The translations under genes were made by a program, and so were the position numbers. This document shows positions 4,581-5,373 of a DNA stretch of 5,373 nucleotides, piece after piece. The notes under the pieces are model-generated. The model worked only from the letters and a program-made list of their open reading frames with translations. It searched no databases and was not told the origin of the DNA. The DNA is from Gaopeijia sp032250675 (GTDB lineage: Bacteria > Gemmatimonadota > Gemmatimonadetes > Longimicrobiales > Gaopeijiaceae): assembly GCA_032250675.1 (NCBI GenBank), contig JAVVEY010000153.1, positions 1 through 5,373 on the forward strand. The letters run 5' to 3'. Every line of letters starts with the position of its first letter. The stretch's first letter is position 1.

Positions 4581-5373
4581 ATGTCCGTATTTCTCACGAT
4601 GCACGCGGTCACTCTCGCCTTCGCCTTCCAGGCACCCTGCGACGTCGGGACGTCCCCCTCACGCTGGCTCCCGGACGCGGGCGTGGAACCGATCGCGACC
4701 TACGGGACGGGCGAGAATGAGTGGCTCGTCCGGGTGGAGGGAATCGCGTCGCACCCCGACGGGGTGGATGTCTACGATCCGGGCCTCGGCTCGGTCGTCC
4801 GGCTCGACCGGGCGCTCGTGCGCCGCTCGGAGGTGGGACGAACCGGGAAGGGCCCGGGTGAGTTCAAGGCCTTCTACGTCCCCTTCTTCCCCGTGGCGTG
4901 GACCTACAATCATGCGGCGTCCACCGGCGACCGCTTCGCGGTCTACGACGGCGTGCAGATCGAGTGGTTCGATGCCGCCGGAGAACACCTCGGGCAATCC
5001 GTCCCGCCGGGCGCTGACCGATCATCCTTGAAACTCTTCGGGCTGCGGTATCTGAGGTTCGGGTCGTCGGGGCAGCTCTATCTCGCTGTCGACTCGCTCG
5101 TGGCCCGGGAGGCGCGGCGCTCCCTGGAGACCTGGGTCCTCGATGGGCCCGACGCTGACGCACGACACCTCTGGTCGCTCCCCCTTCCGCCGAAGGATCG
5201 CGCAGGCGAGCACGCTCGCGAGGCCCGGCCGCTGTGGGCGCTCGGCAGGGAGTGCGTCGTGGCGGTAGACGGGAGCTCGTCGGTGCTGCACGTCTTCGTG
5301 CTGCCCGAGCGGCGGGCCCTCCGCATACCTCTTCCCGACCACCCCGTCCCCGCCTTCGGGACGCTCCCGGTGG
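4581..5373 (+). CDS. third propeller-type exported protein, 3' end outside window
   Basis: The frame opens at ATG 4581, the first start after the preceding in-frame stop (4548-4550), with GGAG at 4571-4574 six nt upstream, and stays open for 264 codons to the right edge. G/C-ending codons dominate, as in the two upstream propeller genes. The N-terminus (MSVFLTMHAVTLAFAFQAPC) is hydrophobic but lacks Lys or Arg and a lipobox, so export is likely but the cleavage type is uncertain. Blade-like units are visible: VGRTGKGPGEF (85-95) is the same 'GxGPGEF' signature as in the lipoprotein, and DRFAVYDGVQIEWFDAAGEHLG (117-138) and GSSGQLYLAVDSLVAREARR (161-180) have the strand-turn-strand spacing of six-bladed propellers. 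It lies 30 nt after the lipoprotein gene with no terminator between, so it is probably the same operon. The C-terminal blades and full length cannot be seen. Confidence 0.78.
   Translation, partial: MSVFLTMHAVTLAFAFQAPCDVGTSPSRWLPDAGVEPIATYGTGENEWLVRVEGIASHPDGVDVYDPGLGSVVRLDRALVRRSEVGRTGKGPGEFKAFYVPFFPVAWTYNHAASTGDRFAVYDGVQIEWFDAAGEHLGQSVPPGADRSSLKLFGLRYLRFGSSGQLYLAVDSLVAREARRSLETWVLDGPDADARHLWSLPLPPKDRAGEHAREARPLWALGRECVVAVDGSSSVLHVFVLPERRALRIPLPDHPVPAFGTLPV

Noticed and set aside
4396..5031. 211-codon + strand frame over the lipoprotein and third propeller junction
   Set aside because: It straddles two better frames and is Arg/Ser/Pro-rich, as expected for an off-frame reading; the frame from 4581 carries the GPGEF blade motif.

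Overview
The window is GC-rich and gene-dense, and every supported gene lies on the + strand. Its character is several tandem exported six-bladed beta-propeller proteins carrying the 'GxGPGE[FY]' blade motif, a lipobox on one of them, and AraC-like regulators nearby. This best fits an environmental, high-GC, diderm bacterium, plausibly Gemmatimonadota or a related lineage. That assignment is inference from gene style only; there is no rRNA or other marker here.

Region 1 (1-1542) holds two consecutive AraC-type helix-turn-helix regulators. The first enters from outside the left edge and shows only its C-terminal DNA-binding part. The second appears complete (about 310 residues) and has a degenerate N-terminal domain with no recognisable ligand-binding or phosphorylation site. 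About 10 bp after the first regulator (460-505) and about 180 bp after the second (1726-1771) lies a 46-bp element. Its two copies match at 42 of 46 positions. Each copy is built from two direct half-sites, roughly CGGCATYTCGTGC, exactly 20 bp apart. Each copy ends about 100 nt before the start codon of the next gene.

Region 2 (1543-1870) is a 328-nt leader. It contains repeat copy B, a weak promoter candidate, a doubtful 80-residue ORF and, at its end, a near-perfect Shine-Dalgarno sequence.

Region 3 (1871-5373) looks like one operon for exported proteins: a small secreted protein with six clustered cysteines, a propeller protein with a cleavable signal peptide, a propeller lipoprotein translationally coupled to it through an ATGA overlap, and a third propeller-type protein that runs off the right edge.

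Working model (inference): the AraC-like proteins, or a paralogue of them, bind the 46-bp elements just upstream of -35 and control both the second regulator and the Cys-rich/propeller operon. A small exported Cys-rich protein followed by propeller genes recalls the NVEALA-peptide/six-bladed-propeller neighbourhoods of Bacteroidota, but no sequence homology to them is shown here.
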